From positions 124,001-188,000 of the forward strand of contig JAIPAL010000001.1 in assembly GCA_021740085.1 (NCBI GenBank): DNA of 64,000 nucleotides, given 5' to 3'. Below, in pieces: positions 50,223 to 61,094 of the stretch (position 1 is the stretch's first letter; every line of letters starts with the position of its first letter). Origin of the DNA: Crocinitomicaceae bacterium. GTDB taxonomy: Bacteria; Bacteroidota; Bacteroidia; Flavobacteriales_D; Crocinitomicaceae. The translations under genes were made by a program, and so were the position numbers. The notes under the pieces were generated by a model. The model saw only the letters and a program-made list of their open reading frames with translations. It ran no database searches and was not told the DNA's origin.

Positions 50223-50540
50223 ATGGTTATTTATAATGTAACACTTAGTATTGATACATCAGTATCTAGCGATTGGTTAGCTTGGATGCGCCAAACGCAC
50301 ATAGTTGAAATCATGAAAACGGGCTGCTTTATGGAATGTCGTCTGTCAAAGGTCCATGGCGAAGAAGAAGGTGGACATACTTATTCTGTTATGTATTTAG
50401 CGAAGGGTCAACATGATTTGGACAGATATAATTCTTCCTACGCGCAAGCCATGCAAAAATCGCATGCGGATCTTTTTGCAGGAAAATTTTCAGCCTTTAG
50501 AACAACACTTGAGGTAATAGAACAGTTTCAAAACGTATGA
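50223..50540 (+). CDS. DUF4286 family protein
   Basis: MVIYNVTLSIDTSVSSDWLAWMRQTHIVEIMKTGCFMECRLSKV; overlaps rsmA by ATGA. Confidence 0.88.
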   Translation: MVIYNVTLSIDTSVSSDWLAWMRQTHIVEIMKTGCFMECRLSKVHGEEEGGHTYSVMYLAKGQHDLDRYNSSYAQAMQKSHADLFAGKFSAFRTTLEVIEQFQNV

Positions 50541-51319
50541 ATGTAAGACCTAAAAAACACCTCGGCCAACATTTTTTAATCGATAAAAATATAAGTCAAA
50601 AAATTGCCGATCAGTTTATTGGTTACCGCGATTGTTTTAAAGTAATAGAAGTTGGTCCAGGAACGGGCGCATTAACCAGGCCGCTTATGAATCGAAACGA
50701 CTTAGATTTATTTATGATGGAGGTTGATACCGAATCCATCGAATACTTGGTTAAAGAGTTTCCTGATTATCACGAAAAGATCTTACACATTGATTTTTTA
50801 AATGCTGATTTAGCAGCCGTAATGGGCAACGAACCTTTTTCAGTTGTTGGAAATTTTCCATACAACATTTCCACACAAATATTATTTAAATGCTTGGAGT
50901 ACCGTCACCAGATTCCTGAAATAATGGGGATGTTCCAAAAGGAAGTGGCGGTAAGAATTGCGAAACCTCCGGGATCAAAAGAATATGGAATTATAAGTGT
51001 TTTATTACAAGCCTTTTATAATATTGAATATTGTTTTACTGTTGATGAAACGGCATTTAATCCACCGCCAAAAGTAAAGTCTGGAGTAATAAGATGCACT
51101 CGAAACGATCGTTTAAGCCTTCCCTGTAGCGAGAAATTATTTATTCAAGTTGTTAAAACGGCCTTTAATCAACGGAGAAAGACGATGCGCAACTCCTTGA
51201 AAAGTTTAACAAATGGACATGAACTTCCCGCCGTTTTTTCAGGCGAAAGACCCGAAAGACTGTCAGTGGATGAGTTTATTCAGTTAACTCAATTTATTGA
51301 AGCAGAATGTAAAGGATGA
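50537..51319 (+). CDS. rsmA: 16S rRNA (A1518/A1519-N6)-dimethyltransferase
   Basis: RPKKHLGQHFLIDKNISQKI; VIEVGPGTGALTRPLM; VVGNFPYNISTQILFKCL; FNQRRKTMRNSLK. Confidence 0.97.
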   Translation: MNVRPKKHLGQHFLIDKNISQKIADQFIGYRDCFKVIEVGPGTGALTRPLMNRNDLDLFMMEVDTESIEYLVKEFPDYHEKILHIDFLNADLAAVMGNEPFSVVGNFPYNISTQILFKCLEYRHQIPEIMGMFQKEVAVRIAKPPGSKEYGIISVLLQAFYNIEYCFTVDETAFNPPPKVKSGVIRCTRNDRLSLPCSEKLFIQVVKTAFNQRRKTMRNSLKSLTNGHELPAVFSGERPERLSVDEFIQLTQFIEAECKG

Positions 51320-51324
51320 ATAGC

Positions 51325-51332
51325 TAACTTTG
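51325..51332 (+). promoter_or_regulatory. Putative -7 element TAACTTTG
   Basis: TAnnTTTG match 16 nt upstream of ATG 51349. Confidence 0.4.
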
Positions 51333-51348
51333 CGCCAAATTTATTTCT

Positions 51349-51912
51349 ATGAATGCTCAAACAAAACTTAAAATTAAATCAGCTCTTGAGTTAATTCTCA
51401 CAGAAAACATGGTAAATGTTTCTCGTGGATTAAAAGAGTTGGAAAAAAATGCCGATGTCAGTGTTATTGAGATCTTGGTGAGCATAGTTGCTAGTTCCAC
51501 CAACCGAGAAATTAAAAAAGAAATTCTAGCGTTTTTATCCAATGTTGTTGACCCTCTGTCTCCTGCTTTATTAATTCAGTTTATTCAAGAAGAAAAATAT
51601 GCCGTAATACGTCAAGAATTATTAACGGTTATCTGGAATAGTAAACTTGATTATTCACGATTTATAGCAGAGTTTGTTGAAATCGCTATTGAGGGTAATT
51701 TTATGATTGCCTTAGAATGTTTAACGGTATTAGAAAACTTAAAAGGTCCTTTTGAGGAGCAACAATTATTGGAGGCGCAATTGCATTTGAGAGAATATAT
51801 TAGTTCTGATCGCACAATGGAAGATGATCAAAAAACCACCATTATTAGTGAAATCGCCCTATTTATTAGTGAACAAGAAGAAGACGATGAGAGCGATCTA
51901 CCAATGGAGTAA
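51349..51912 (+). CDS. HEAT-repeat-like hypothetical protein
   Basis: All-helical acidic protein: VSVIEILVSIVASSTNREIKKEILAFLSNVVDPLSPALLIQFIQEEKYAVIRQELLTVIWNS. Confidence 0.7.
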   Translation: MNAQTKLKIKSALELILTENMVNVSRGLKELEKNADVSVIEILVSIVASSTNREIKKEILAFLSNVVDPLSPALLIQFIQEEKYAVIRQELLTVIWNSKLDYSRFIAEFVEIAIEGNFMIALECLTVLENLKGPFEEQQLLEAQLHLREYISSDRTMEDDQKTTIISEIALFISEQEEDDESDLPME

Positions 51913-51941
51913 TGTTTGGAGGTTGGCGGCGCAGCGCTTAT

Positions 51942-52277
51942 TTAATAATTAAGCAAGTTTTTATTCTGCTGCTCAATGATTGTTTTATTCATTTCAGAAA
52001 AAACTTCGTATTGTGAGGCATAAAAACGAAAGTTGTCTTCATAGTTTTTAGAAGTCACACCATGTTTTTTTAAAACACGATCCACGGAAATATTCAAGGC
52101 GTCTTTATAACTACTGGGAATTCCAAACTTATGTTGAAAGTAACTTTCAAGTAGCGCGACTTCTCCCATAATCTTAGTCATCTCCTCTTTTTTAATTAGA
52201 GGCTTGGGTTCAGTCAACTTTACTTCGGAAGAACAGGCGGTTAAACAAAACAAAACAAGCACAAGGAGGACTTTCAT
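51942..52277 (-). CDS. DUF4296-like lipoprotein
   Basis: Lipobox LVLFCLTACSS; IMGEVALLESYFQHKFGIP...KHGVTSKNYEDNFRFYASQYEVFSEMNKTIIEQ. Confidence 0.75.
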   Translation of the reverse strand: MKVLLVLVLFCLTACSSEVKLTEPKPLIKKEEMTKIMGEVALLESYFQHKFGIPSSYKDALNISVDRVLKKHGVTSKNYEDNFRFYASQYEVFSEMNKTIIEQQNKNLLNY

Positions 52278-52279
52278 TT

Positions 52280-53617
52280 TTAATTGTTAAATGTTAATCG
52301 TTCCCCATTACTATCGTCTATTAATTTTCCTTGATTAAAAACTAAATTACCATTAATGAATGTCTGACTTACACTATGCGAAAAGATAAACCCTTCGAAA
52401 GGACTCCAAGAACATTTGTATAGAACAGAATCATTTGAAACAGCCTTTTGTGTTTTTGGGTCGACAATAACAACATCAGCGGCATAACCCTCTCTTAAGA
52501 ATCCTCGGTTATTTATTCTAAATAGCGTAGCTGGTGCGTGTGCCATTTTTTCAACCACTCTTTCGATGGAAATTTTTCCCTCAAGAGATTTTTCCAACAT
52601 TGCGAGTAAGGCATGCTCTACTAAGGGGCCGCCAGATGGTGCGTTTGAATAAGCACTTGCTTTTTCAGAAATAGTATGTGGGGCATGATCACTTGCAATA
52701 ACATCTATACGATTATCTAACACAGCCTTCCAAATTTCTTCGCGATCATTTACACTTTTAATAGCGGGATTCCATTTTATCCAATTTCCTTTGCTTGAGT
52801 AATCCTCATCGCTAAACCATAAATGATGAATGCAAGCCTCCGCAGTTATTAGCTTTTTTTCAAGCGGAATTGAATTATCAAAAAGGGCGGTTTCCTTGGC
52901 GGTAGAAATATGTAATACATGCAATCGGGCCTTGTGTTTTTTTGCCAATCGGACCGCAAGGGAGGAGGAAAGATAACATGCCTCAACGCTTCTTATTTGA
53001 GGGTGTGCTTCTATAGGAATATCTTTCCCGAATCGCATTTCAAAAGCAGCCATATTAGCCCTAATTGTCGCCTCGTCCTCACAATGTGTGGCAATAAGTA
53101 GGGGCACTTTTGAAAACAACTCTTCTAAGGTTTTTTCATTATCAACGAGCATATTACCGGTAGAAGAACCCATAAAAATTTTGACACCACAAACATTTTT
53201 TCCGTCGGTTTTCAAGACCTCTTCAACATTTTCATTCGACGCCCCCATAAAAAAGGAGTAGTTGGCCAATGAAGAGTGCGAAGCAATTTGGTATTTATCG
53301 GCTAACAAGTCTTGAGTTAATGCATTCGGAACAGTGTTTGGCATTTCCATAAAGGACGTTATTCCACCGGCGGCAGCGGCTCGAGATTCTGAGTGTATGC
53401 TTCCTTTATGTGTTAATCCAGGCTCTCGAAAATGTACTTGATCATCAATACATCCTGGAATAACATATTTTCCAGTTGCATTAATTTCAATTACATTAAA
53501 GGGAACCGTAATAGAGCCTCCTATTTTTTCAATCAGCCCATTTCGTAATAAAAGATCCCCAACGAAGGTTTTTCCCTCGTTAATGATAGTTCCCCCTTTG
53601 ATTAAATAGTCCTTCAT
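52280..53617 (-). CDS. pyrC: Dihydroorotase
   Basis: YVIPGCIDDQVHFREPGLTHKGSIHSESRAAAAGGITSFMEMPNT; VIASDHAPHT. Track ORF extends to 53641; ATG 53617 gives an ATGA overlap with the upstream gene. Confidence 0.93.
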   Translation of the reverse strand: MKDYLIKGGTIINEGKTFVGDLLLRNGLIEKIGGSITVPFNVIEINATGKYVIPGCIDDQVHFREPGLTHKGSIHSESRAAAAGGITSFMEMPNTVPNALTQDLLADKYQIASHSSLANYSFFMGASNENVEEVLKTDGKNVCGVKIFMGSSTGNMLVDNEKTLEELFSKVPLLIATHCEDEATIRANMAAFEMRFGKDIPIEAHPQIRSVEACYLSSSLAVRLAKKHKARLHVLHISTAKETALFDNSIPLEKKLITAEACIHHLWFSDEDYSSKGNWIKWNPAIKSVNDREEIWKAVLDNRIDVIASDHAPHTISEKASAYSNAPSGGPLVEHALLAMLEKSLEGKISIERVVEKMAHAPATLFRINNRGFLREGYAADVVIVDPKTQKAVSNDSVLYKCSWSPFEGFIFSHSVSQTFINGNLVFNQGKLIDDSNGERLTFNN

Positions 53618-54348
53618 AATTTCATGCTTCGCATTTTCCACACCCCCAAGATGGCTTCTTTAAATATACCAGAACTCATTTTGGATTCACCAAAAGCTCT
53701 GTCAATAAAAACGATGGGCACTTCTTCCAATCTAAAGTGATGTTTAAATGCCGCATATTTCATGCAAATTTGGAAGGCATACCCTTTAAATTTAACATTG
53801 TCTAAATTTATCGTTTCCAAAACCTTTGAATGGTAACATTTAAAACCTGCGGTTGTGTCTTTAATGGGTATCCAGAGAATCATCCTAACATAAACACTTG
53901 CGAAATAAGACATCATTATTCGTTTCCAGGGCCAGTTTTTTACGCTTCCACCTTTACAATAACGAGATCCAATAGCCACATCAGCGCCTTGTTCACAGGC
54001 ATTTTTTAAGCGTAAAATATCATTAGGGTCGTGAGAAAAATCACAGTCCATTTCGAAAATATAGGTGTAATTTCTTGCAAGGGCCCATTTGAACCCGCAG
54101 ATATACGCGGTACCTAATCCTTGTTTTTCTTTACGGCTTTCTAAAAAGATGTTTTGCGGAAATTCGACCATTAGACCTTGAATTAATTGCGCTGTTCCAT
54201 CGGGAGAATTATCATCTACAAATAAAATGGTAAGTTCTTGATTGAGAGCAATTATTGCGCGCGCCATTTTAACAACATTTTCACTTTCGTTGTAAGTAGG
54301 TATAATAATGATGGTATTCATAGAGCCTTGTTCTACGAAATTAATCAA
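53614..54348 (-). CDS. Polyprenol monophosphomannose synthase-like GT2 family glycosyltransferase
   Basis: IIIPTYNESENVVKMARAI; ILFVDDNSPDGTAQLIQGL; FEMDCDFSHDPNDILRL; GSRYCKGGSVKNWPWKR; DTTAGFKCY. Confidence 0.93.
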   Translation of the reverse strand: MINFVEQGSMNTIIIIPTYNESENVVKMARAIIALNQELTILFVDDNSPDGTAQLIQGLMVEFPQNIFLESRKEKQGLGTAYICGFKWALARNYTYIFEMDCDFSHDPNDILRLKNACEQGADVAIGSRYCKGGSVKNWPWKRIMMSYFASVYVRMILWIPIKDTTAGFKCYHSKVLETINLDNVKFKGYAFQICMKYAAFKHHFRLEEVPIVFIDRAFGESKMSSGIFKEAILGVWKMRSMKL

Positions 54349-54451
54349 TAATGCTCTATTCCTAAAATTGCTCGTGAAATTAATTCAACGAAGTCAGAAA
54401 GATACTAGGAATAATCACTGCAGTCTTTTACAAAATTGCTGTTAGAAAGTG

Positions 54452-54459
54452 TATATTTG
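54452..54459 (+). promoter_or_regulatory. Putative -7 element TATATTTG upstream of rseP
   Basis: TAnnTTTG match 17 nt upstream of ATG 54477. Confidence 0.45.
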
Positions 54460-54476
54460 TACTTCAATTTTATACT

Positions 54477-55874
54477 ATGGATTTTTGGATTAAAGCCGCT
54501 CAGTTATTTTTGTCCCTGGCGATATTGGTAACATTACATGAATTAGGGCATTTTATTCCCGCCCGGTTGTTTAAGACGCGTATAGAAAAGTTTTACCTTT
54601 TCTTCAATCCTTGGTTTTCACTCTTTCGATATAAAAAAGTAAATGGTGTAAAAAAGACGGCTTGGTTTAAAAAAGAATCTCCTAAAGATTGGAAGCAAGA
54701 TGAATCTACCACTGAATGGGGCATTGGTTGGTTGCCTTTAGGTGGATACGTTAAGATAGCTGGAATGATCGATGAGTCGATGGATAAAGAGCAATTAGCG
54801 AAGCCAGTGGAGCAATGGGAGTTTAGGGCAAAAAAGACATGGCAACGCCTAATAATAATGGTTGGAGGAGTTACAGTAAACCTACTACTTGGCTTTCTAA
54901 TTTACATATTGGTTGTTTTCACTTGGGGTCAAACTGAATTAAATCCAAATAAGCTATCAAACGGGTTATCAATACACCCCTATTTAGCCAAGTATCATCT
55001 TGTGTCAGGGGACAAGGTTATTAGTATAGAAAACGAGCCATTAACGAATTTGGATGAATTAAATAAAGGAATTCTATTGCGTGACAAGCGAAATTTAGTT
55101 GTTCAACATGTAAATGGCAAAGTAGAAAAAATAAAATTGCCTGAAAATATTGACACAGAGTTATTCCAAGCAGGTGCTTTTCCTCCTTTTGGACTTAGAT
55201 CAAAATCAAACATCGTCGAATCAGTTGTGAAAAAAAGTCCGGCGGAAAAAGCGGGGTTAAAAAAGAGCGATGTAATACTTTCTGTTAATGGCCACGAAAT
55301 AATTTTCTTTGATGATTTCCAAGCTTCACTTTATGAGGCTAAGGGAAAATCCGCGAATATTATTGTTAAACGAGCAAATGACACCTTAGAAATTAAATCC
55401 GCCATTAGACCGGACGGAACAATTGGTTTCCAAAGCAATGTTAAAATTATAGTTGATTCGTTGGCTATATCAACTATAAAGTATTCCTTTCTAAAAAGCA
55501 TTTCTGTTGGCTTTACTTATGGTTCCAACACCTTATCGGATTATATTTCTCAATTTAAGTTCGTGTTTACTAAAAAAGGAGCCACGTCAATTGGTGGTTT
55601 TGCGGCCATTGGAAACATGTTTCCAGCTACTTGGGATTGGCAAATATTTTGGTTGAACACAGCATTACTTTCAATTATTTTAGCCTTTATGAATATCCTA
55701 CCAATTCCTGCTTTGGATGGTGGTCACGTTGTTTTTCTTTTATATGAAATGATAACGGGAAAGGAAGCCCCACAAAAAGTATTAGAGGTAGCCCAATACA
55801 TTGGAATCATTTTATTACTTGGACTCATGGTCTACGCTAATGGAAATGATTTAGTAAAATGGTTATTCCCATAA
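54477..55874 (+). CDS. rseP: Site-2 intramembrane metalloprotease RseP (M50)
   Basis: VTLHELGHFIPARLF (HExxH); PDZ regions (SPAEKAGLKKSDVILSVNGHEI); NILPIPALDGGHVVFLLYEMITGK. Confidence 0.95.
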   Translation: MDFWIKAAQLFLSLAILVTLHELGHFIPARLFKTRIEKFYLFFNPWFSLFRYKKVNGVKKTAWFKKESPKDWKQDESTTEWGIGWLPLGGYVKIAGMIDESMDKEQLAKPVEQWEFRAKKTWQRLIIMVGGVTVNLLLGFLIYILVVFTWGQTELNPNKLSNGLSIHPYLAKYHLVSGDKVISIENEPLTNLDELNKGILLRDKRNLVVQHVNGKVEKIKLPENIDTELFQAGAFPPFGLRSKSNIVESVVKKSPAEKAGLKKSDVILSVNGHEIIFFDDFQASLYEAKGKSANIIVKRANDTLEIKSAIRPDGTIGFQSNVKIIVDSLAISTIKYSFLKSISVGFTYGSNTLSDYISQFKFVFTKKGATSIGGFAAIGNMFPATWDWQIFWLNTALLSIILAFMNILPIPALDGGHVVFLLYEMITGKEAPQKVLEVAQYIGIILLLGLMVYANGNDLVKWLFP

Positions 55875-55888
55875 ATTAAACGTACGAT

Positions 55889-57934
55889 ATGCAGCAATTT
55901 CAAAACTATATTTTAGGAAATTGGGTAAATGGATCAGGAATTGAGTTTTCCGCGATTCATGCAATAACAGGAAAGGAAATAGGAACCGTTTCTAGCGCAG
56001 GAATAGATTTTGAGGCCGTACTAAATTACAGTAGAGAAATTGGCGGCCCGCAGCTTCGTAAAATGACCTTTCAAGAGCGGGGAAGGATGTTAAAAGCCTT
56101 AGCTCTTTATCTAATGGACCGCAAACAAACCTATTACGAAATTAGTTCTTGGACGGGTGCAACAAAAGTTGATTCTTGGATTGATATCGAAGGTGGTATA
56201 GGTAATTTATTTGCGAATGCATCCTTGAGAAAACAATTTCCTGATCTTCCTTTTTATGTGGATGGAAGCGCTGCACCATTATCAAAAACAGGTTCATTTA
56301 TAGGGCACCACATTATGGTCCCCAAAGAAGGAGTAGCCATTCATATCAACGCTTTTAATTTTCCTGTCTGGGGAATGTTGGAAAAAATCGCAGTGAATTT
56401 AATGGCAGGTGTTCCTGCGGTTGTAAAGCCATCTGAATCCACGAGTTTTTTAACAGAAATAGTTGTAAGAGATATTATTGCTTCTAATATTCTGCCTGAA
56501 GGGTCCTTGCAATTGTTGGTGGGGCTCGGCCGGGGATTAATCGATCATGTTGAAAGTTGCGATGTCGTTACCTTTACGGGCAGTTCAACAACTGGCTTGT
56601 TATTAAAGTCTCATCCTAGAATTATTGAAAAAAACACACCGTTTAATCTGGAGGCGGACTCACTAAATGCAACTGTTTTAGGAAAACACGCCACTCCGGG
56701 AACGGTAGAATTTGACCTGTTTATAAAAGAAACGGTTAAAGAAATGACCATCAAGGCCGGTCAAAAGTGCACGGCCGTTAGACGAATAATAGTTCCTGAA
56801 AACTTGATGGAGGATGTCCAAAAAGGAATATCCGCAAGATTAGCAAGCACTACCATTGGAGACCCGAAGATTGAAGGGGTAAGAATGGGTGCGCTAGCAT
56901 CAAAAAACCAAGTAGATCGCGTTCGTTCTAGTGTTGAAAAATTGATGCAATCACAAGAAATTATTTACGGCGATTTAGATAAATTTGAAGTGCTTGGTGC
57001 AGACAAATCCGAGGGAGCATTTTTCTCCCCGATATTATTTTTAAACGCAGATCCATTTAATAAAATCGATTGTCATGAAACGGAAGCTTTTGGCCCTGTA
57101 TCGACCTTAATGCCCTATAAAACAATAGAGGATGCTATCGCTATTGCTAATTTAGGAAAGGGATCTTTGGTATCGTCAATTGTTACGCCGAATAATAAAG
57201 AAGCGGTAGAATACGTGTTGGGAGCAGCAAATATGCACGGAAGGATCTTAGTTTTAAATGCTGATTGTGCTAAAGAAAGCACCGGACATGGTTCCCCAAT
57301 GCCATTATTAACGCATGGTGGGCCAGGAAGAGCCGGAGGAGGAGAAGAAATGGGCGGCAAAAGAGGTGTTTTGCATTATTTGCAGCGAACCGCCATACAA
57401 GGTCACCCGACCACGATTAGTGCCATTACCCAGCAATTTCAAGTGGGAAGTGAAATGCCAGAGGCCAACCCTCACGTTTTTCGAAAACATTTTGAAGAGT
57501 TGGTAATTGGCGAAACGGTATTTACCCATAAACATACTGTTACGGATGCAGACATTGTCAATTTTGCCAATGTGTCGGGAGATAATTTCTATGCCCACAT
57601 GGACGCTACCTCTTTGGACGGAACTATTTTTGAGCGTCGCGTAGCGCATGGGTATTTTATTTTATCTAAAGCGGCAGGTTTGTTCGTTGATCCCAAAAAA
57701 GGCCCCGTTCTTCTTAATTATGGAATTGAAGAGGCACGCTTTACAAAACCGGTTTATCCAGGAGCGACGATAGGTGTGCGTTTTACGGTTAAAGAAAAAA
57801 TTGACCAAGAAAAACGTTCCGACGATGATATTCCGAAAGGAATTGTAAAGTTTTTAGTGGATGTATTTGACGAAACAGGCGAAACAGTTGCTATGGCAAC
57901 TATCTTAACAATGGTAAAAAAAAATAGCCATTAA
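55889..57934 (+). CDS. paaZ: PaaZ: oxepin-CoA hydrolase / 3-oxo-5,6-dehydrosuberyl-CoA semialdehyde dehydrogenase
   Basis: N-terminal ALDH domain (FTGSSTTGLLLKSHP; IKAGQKCTAVRRIIVPE) fused to C-terminal MaoC hydratase domain (TVTDADIVNFANVSGDNFYAHMD). Confidence 0.92.
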   Translation: MQQFQNYILGNWVNGSGIEFSAIHAITGKEIGTVSSAGIDFEAVLNYSREIGGPQLRKMTFQERGRMLKALALYLMDRKQTYYEISSWTGATKVDSWIDIEGGIGNLFANASLRKQFPDLPFYVDGSAAPLSKTGSFIGHHIMVPKEGVAIHINAFNFPVWGMLEKIAVNLMAGVPAVVKPSESTSFLTEIVVRDIIASNILPEGSLQLLVGLGRGLIDHVESCDVVTFTGSSTTGLLLKSHPRIIEKNTPFNLEADSLNATVLGKHATPGTVEFDLFIKETVKEMTIKAGQKCTAVRRIIVPENLMEDVQKGISARLASTTIGDPKIEGVRMGALASKNQVDRVRSSVEKLMQSQEIIYGDLDKFEVLGADKSEGAFFSPILFLNADPFNKIDCHETEAFGPVSTLMPYKTIEDAIAIANLGKGSLVSSIVTPNNKEAVEYVLGAANMHGRILVLNADCAKESTGHGSPMPLLTHGGPGRAGGGEEMGGKRGVLHYLQRTAIQGHPTTISAITQQFQVGSEMPEANPHVFRKHFEELVIGETVFTHKHTVTDADIVNFANVSGDNFYAHMDATSLDGTIFERRVAHGYFILSKAAGLFVDPKKGPVLLNYGIEEARFTKPVYPGATIGVRFTVKEKIDQEKRSDDDIPKGIVKFLVDVFDETGETVAMATILTMVKKNSH

Positions 57935-58090
57935 TTAAAAGTGAAATCAATCTGTATTTTTAATATAAAAAACAAGGTTCATTCTTTGTAAGAATCATCT
58001 CTTCAATATATTCTCCAGCCAACGTAACTATTTAACAACCCACTGCGTTAAAAGTATCCGATCAAAAAGGATTATAATTTAGCATGGCCA

Positions 58091-60805
58091 ATGGAGAATA
58101 TAGACACACCAAAAACAAAACAAAAAAGTAACAGAACATTTAAAGTTGTCAAATGGCTATTCGCGCTATTTGTAGGAGTTTTCATTACAATTTCTGGTGG
58201 ACTTTATTTTTTTCATGACCGTATTTGTGAATTGGTATTAAAAGAGGTTAACAACGAACTTCTTGAGCCAATTCAAGTTTCAGAGGTAGATTTAGTTTTT
58301 TGGGGAAGTTTTCCCAACTTATCCATAGATCTAAAAGATGTTTACATTCAAGATCGGTTTTCTAATTCAAACTCCAAAGACACCTTATTACAGGCAAAAA
58401 ACATACGATTACAATTCAATCCGATTGATTTATGGAATGAAAAATACAATATAAAATACTTGGAAGTAACTGCAGGAACTTTAAATCTAAAAACTAATGC
58501 GAATGGCGAAGCAAATTATGACATACTCAAACCAGCCAAAACCACTTCAAGTAATAAATTCGATCTACAACTTAAACGGATTTGTATTAATAACCTTCGT
58601 TTAGTATATCAAAATGCATCAACAAATCAACAGTATAAAACTACCATCAATAATTCTACGTTTTCAGGAAATTTTAATTCCGACAATTATAAGTTGAATG
58701 CCGAATGTGACCTTTTTATTAATAAGATAAAAAGTAGCGAGGTGGTTTTGTTAGCAAATAAAAAAGCAACATTTGCTATTGAAATTTTGGTTGATAATAA
58801 AACAGGCACCTTCCAACTGCCAAATGCTCAAATCAATATTGAGGGACTTCCCTTTCTTGTTGATGGAAATGTTACCAAAGACAGCCTTTCATTTAAGGTT
58901 CACTCCAAGGACATATCACTTACCGATTTAGTTAACAAGCTTTCTTTGGATGAAAAGGCGGAAGTTGCAAACTATGAAGGAGAAGGAGAGGTATATTTTG
59001 ATTTAGCAATAAATGGCGCAATGGAATCCACCACTCCAATGAACGTTAATTGTCAGTTTGGAATTAAAAATGGCACTTTAACTGAACCGACCAATCATAT
59101 GAAGGCTTCTGACATTTCTTTGGTGGGTAATTATAGTAATGAGGGAGGAGCGGAAGATGAGTATTTAAAATTAGAGCGTCTAAATTTCAAAACAGCAGGC
59201 GGTCCATTTAGTGGGGATTTAATTATTAAAAACTTTTCCAATCCAACCTATAAAGGAAAAGCAAATGGAAATATTGACCTGCGAATTGCTGACGGGATAT
59301 TTAAATTTCCGCTCATAGACAAAATTATTGGTAAGCTAAATATCAATGCGTCGTTTTTGTTAAAGCAATCAAAGCAGGATGTCATTGTACAGGAATGTTC
59401 CGGTGCCATAGAATTATCTAATGTGCAGATAAAACTCGAAGACGATAAGCGCACGTTTGATCAGATTAACGGAAGAATCTCATTGCAGGGGAGTCAAATT
59501 GGGATTGAATCGACGAAATTGAAAGTCGAAAAAACTGATTTTAATATTGCAGGAACATTTAACAATGTCTTTAATTATATTAACGGATCAGGAAAGCTAG
59601 ATGCCAAAATCAATTTAATAAGTAATATTACTAACGTCGCTGATTTAGGCACCACCTCTAAATCTCAAAAAATTGAAGGCGACAGAATTTTTGCATTGCC
59701 AGACAATATTATGGGGCACATTGATTTACAACTTGCTCAATTAACCTATGAAAACCATCGTTTTAATAATGTTTCTGGAAGAATGCTTATTGAAGGAAGA
59801 CGCTTAAGTTTTCCTCAATTAAGTTGCGCTAATGCAGGCGCAGTTCTAAGCGGCTCCTTGGAGATTTGTGAAAGAACACCAGAAGTATTTTACCTAAAAG
59901 CATCCGTCCTTAGTAAAAACTTACTGTTCAAGCCCTTATTCAAAGAGTGGCATAATTTTCAACAATCGGTAATCACGGATCAAAATTTATCCGGAACCGC
60001 GGATGCTTCATTAGATTTTCAAGCACCTTTTGACCTGAGGTCTGGGGTAATATTAAAGGGGATCCAATCAACGTTGTCATTAAAGGTTTACAACGGACAT
60101 TTAAAAAATGTAGAGTCCTTTAAAGAGATTGTGTCTAGTTTGAGAACAAAAACAGGGAAACTCGTATTGGGAAACAATAACATTAATGAATTTGAAAAAA
60201 AGTTAAGCGATCTGTCGTTTCAAACCTTGGAAAATACAATTGTTATAAGCAACGGAATTATTCAAATTCCCAAAATGAAAATAGTTTCTTCTGCGATGGA
60301 CATGGATGTTTCTGGTACCCATTCTTTTGATAATGTAGTGGATTATCGTTTTGCCTTTCGATTAAGAGACATAAAGCAGCAAGTTAAAAACACTGAGTTT
60401 GGTGAAATCATCGATGATGAAACGGGTTTTCGTGTTTACATGAGGATGTCTGGCCCACTTGAAAACCCTAAAATTGAATGGGATAAAACAGCGAAATTTG
60501 AGCAAGTGCAATTAACTATTTTAGAAGAAAAACAAGCAGTTAAATCGATTTTAAAGTCAGAATTCGGCTTCTTTAAGAAAGATTCTACGGTTAATACATA
60601 CGTTCCAAAAGAGGTTCCAAAGGAGGAAATTAAAATAAACTTTAATCCAAAAATTAAAGGAGAGAATAAACCAGTTAGCCTTCCGGTAAAAGATGAGAAA
60701 CCGAACAAAGATCCTAAGATTAAGAAAAACCTCCAAAAATGGAAAGGACAACAGGAGGAAGATGATGAGGATGTAATTGTTGTCGGTAAATCCAAGGGAA
60801 AGTAA
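58091..60805 (+). CDS. AsmA-family protein
   Basis: N-terminal TM, AsmA-like FWGSFPNLSIDLKDVYIQD..., C-terminal AsmA_2-like SSAMDMDVSGTHSFDNVVDYRFAFRLRDI, acidic/basic tail. Confidence 0.85.
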   Translation: MENIDTPKTKQKSNRTFKVVKWLFALFVGVFITISGGLYFFHDRICELVLKEVNNELLEPIQVSEVDLVFWGSFPNLSIDLKDVYIQDRFSNSNSKDTLLQAKNIRLQFNPIDLWNEKYNIKYLEVTAGTLNLKTNANGEANYDILKPAKTTSSNKFDLQLKRICINNLRLVYQNASTNQQYKTTINNSTFSGNFNSDNYKLNAECDLFINKIKSSEVVLLANKKATFAIEILVDNKTGTFQLPNAQINIEGLPFLVDGNVTKDSLSFKVHSKDISLTDLVNKLSLDEKAEVANYEGEGEVYFDLAINGAMESTTPMNVNCQFGIKNGTLTEPTNHMKASDISLVGNYSNEGGAEDEYLKLERLNFKTAGGPFSGDLIIKNFSNPTYKGKANGNIDLRIADGIFKFPLIDKIIGKLNINASFLLKQSKQDVIVQECSGAIELSNVQIKLEDDKRTFDQINGRISLQGSQIGIESTKLKVEKTDFNIAGTFNNVFNYINGSGKLDAKINLISNITNVADLGTTSKSQKIEGDRIFALPDNIMGHIDLQLAQLTYENHRFNNVSGRMLIEGRRLSFPQLSCANAGAVLSGSLEICERTPEVFYLKASVLSKNLLFKPLFKEWHNFQQSVITDQNLSGTADASLDFQAPFDLRSGVILKGIQSTLSLKVYNGHLKNVESFKEIVSSLRTKTGKLVLGNNNINEFEKKLSDLSFQTLENTIVISNGIIQIPKMKIVSSAMDMDVSGTHSFDNVVDYRFAFRLRDIKQQVKNTEFGEIIDDETGFRVYMRMSGPLENPKIEWDKTAKFEQVQLTILEEKQAVKSILKSEFGFFKKDSTVNTYVPKEVPKEEIKINFNPKIKGENKPVSLPVKDEKPNKDPKIKKNLQKWKGQQEEDDEDVIVVGKSKGK

Positions 60806-61094
60806 TTAATTCTTACTTATATTTACCAAGTACTCCTTTCCTTCTATAAAGATGAGGTATAATCACCCCTTGGATTAGGGCAAATAGGATTGCAACTATT
60901 TATTTAATACATTGTTTTTTACACAGTAGAATTCCCACATCAGTTGTTTTAGAGGCCTTGATTAATATCGCATTGTAATAGTAATAATGTGGTAAAAGAA
61001 GGAGTTGCTTTTTCATTTTTTTTTATACAAAAAGAATAATTCTCCAAGATGTATTTGCGAAGAACTATTTTCTTTTCTTTGTTGAACTTTTTCG

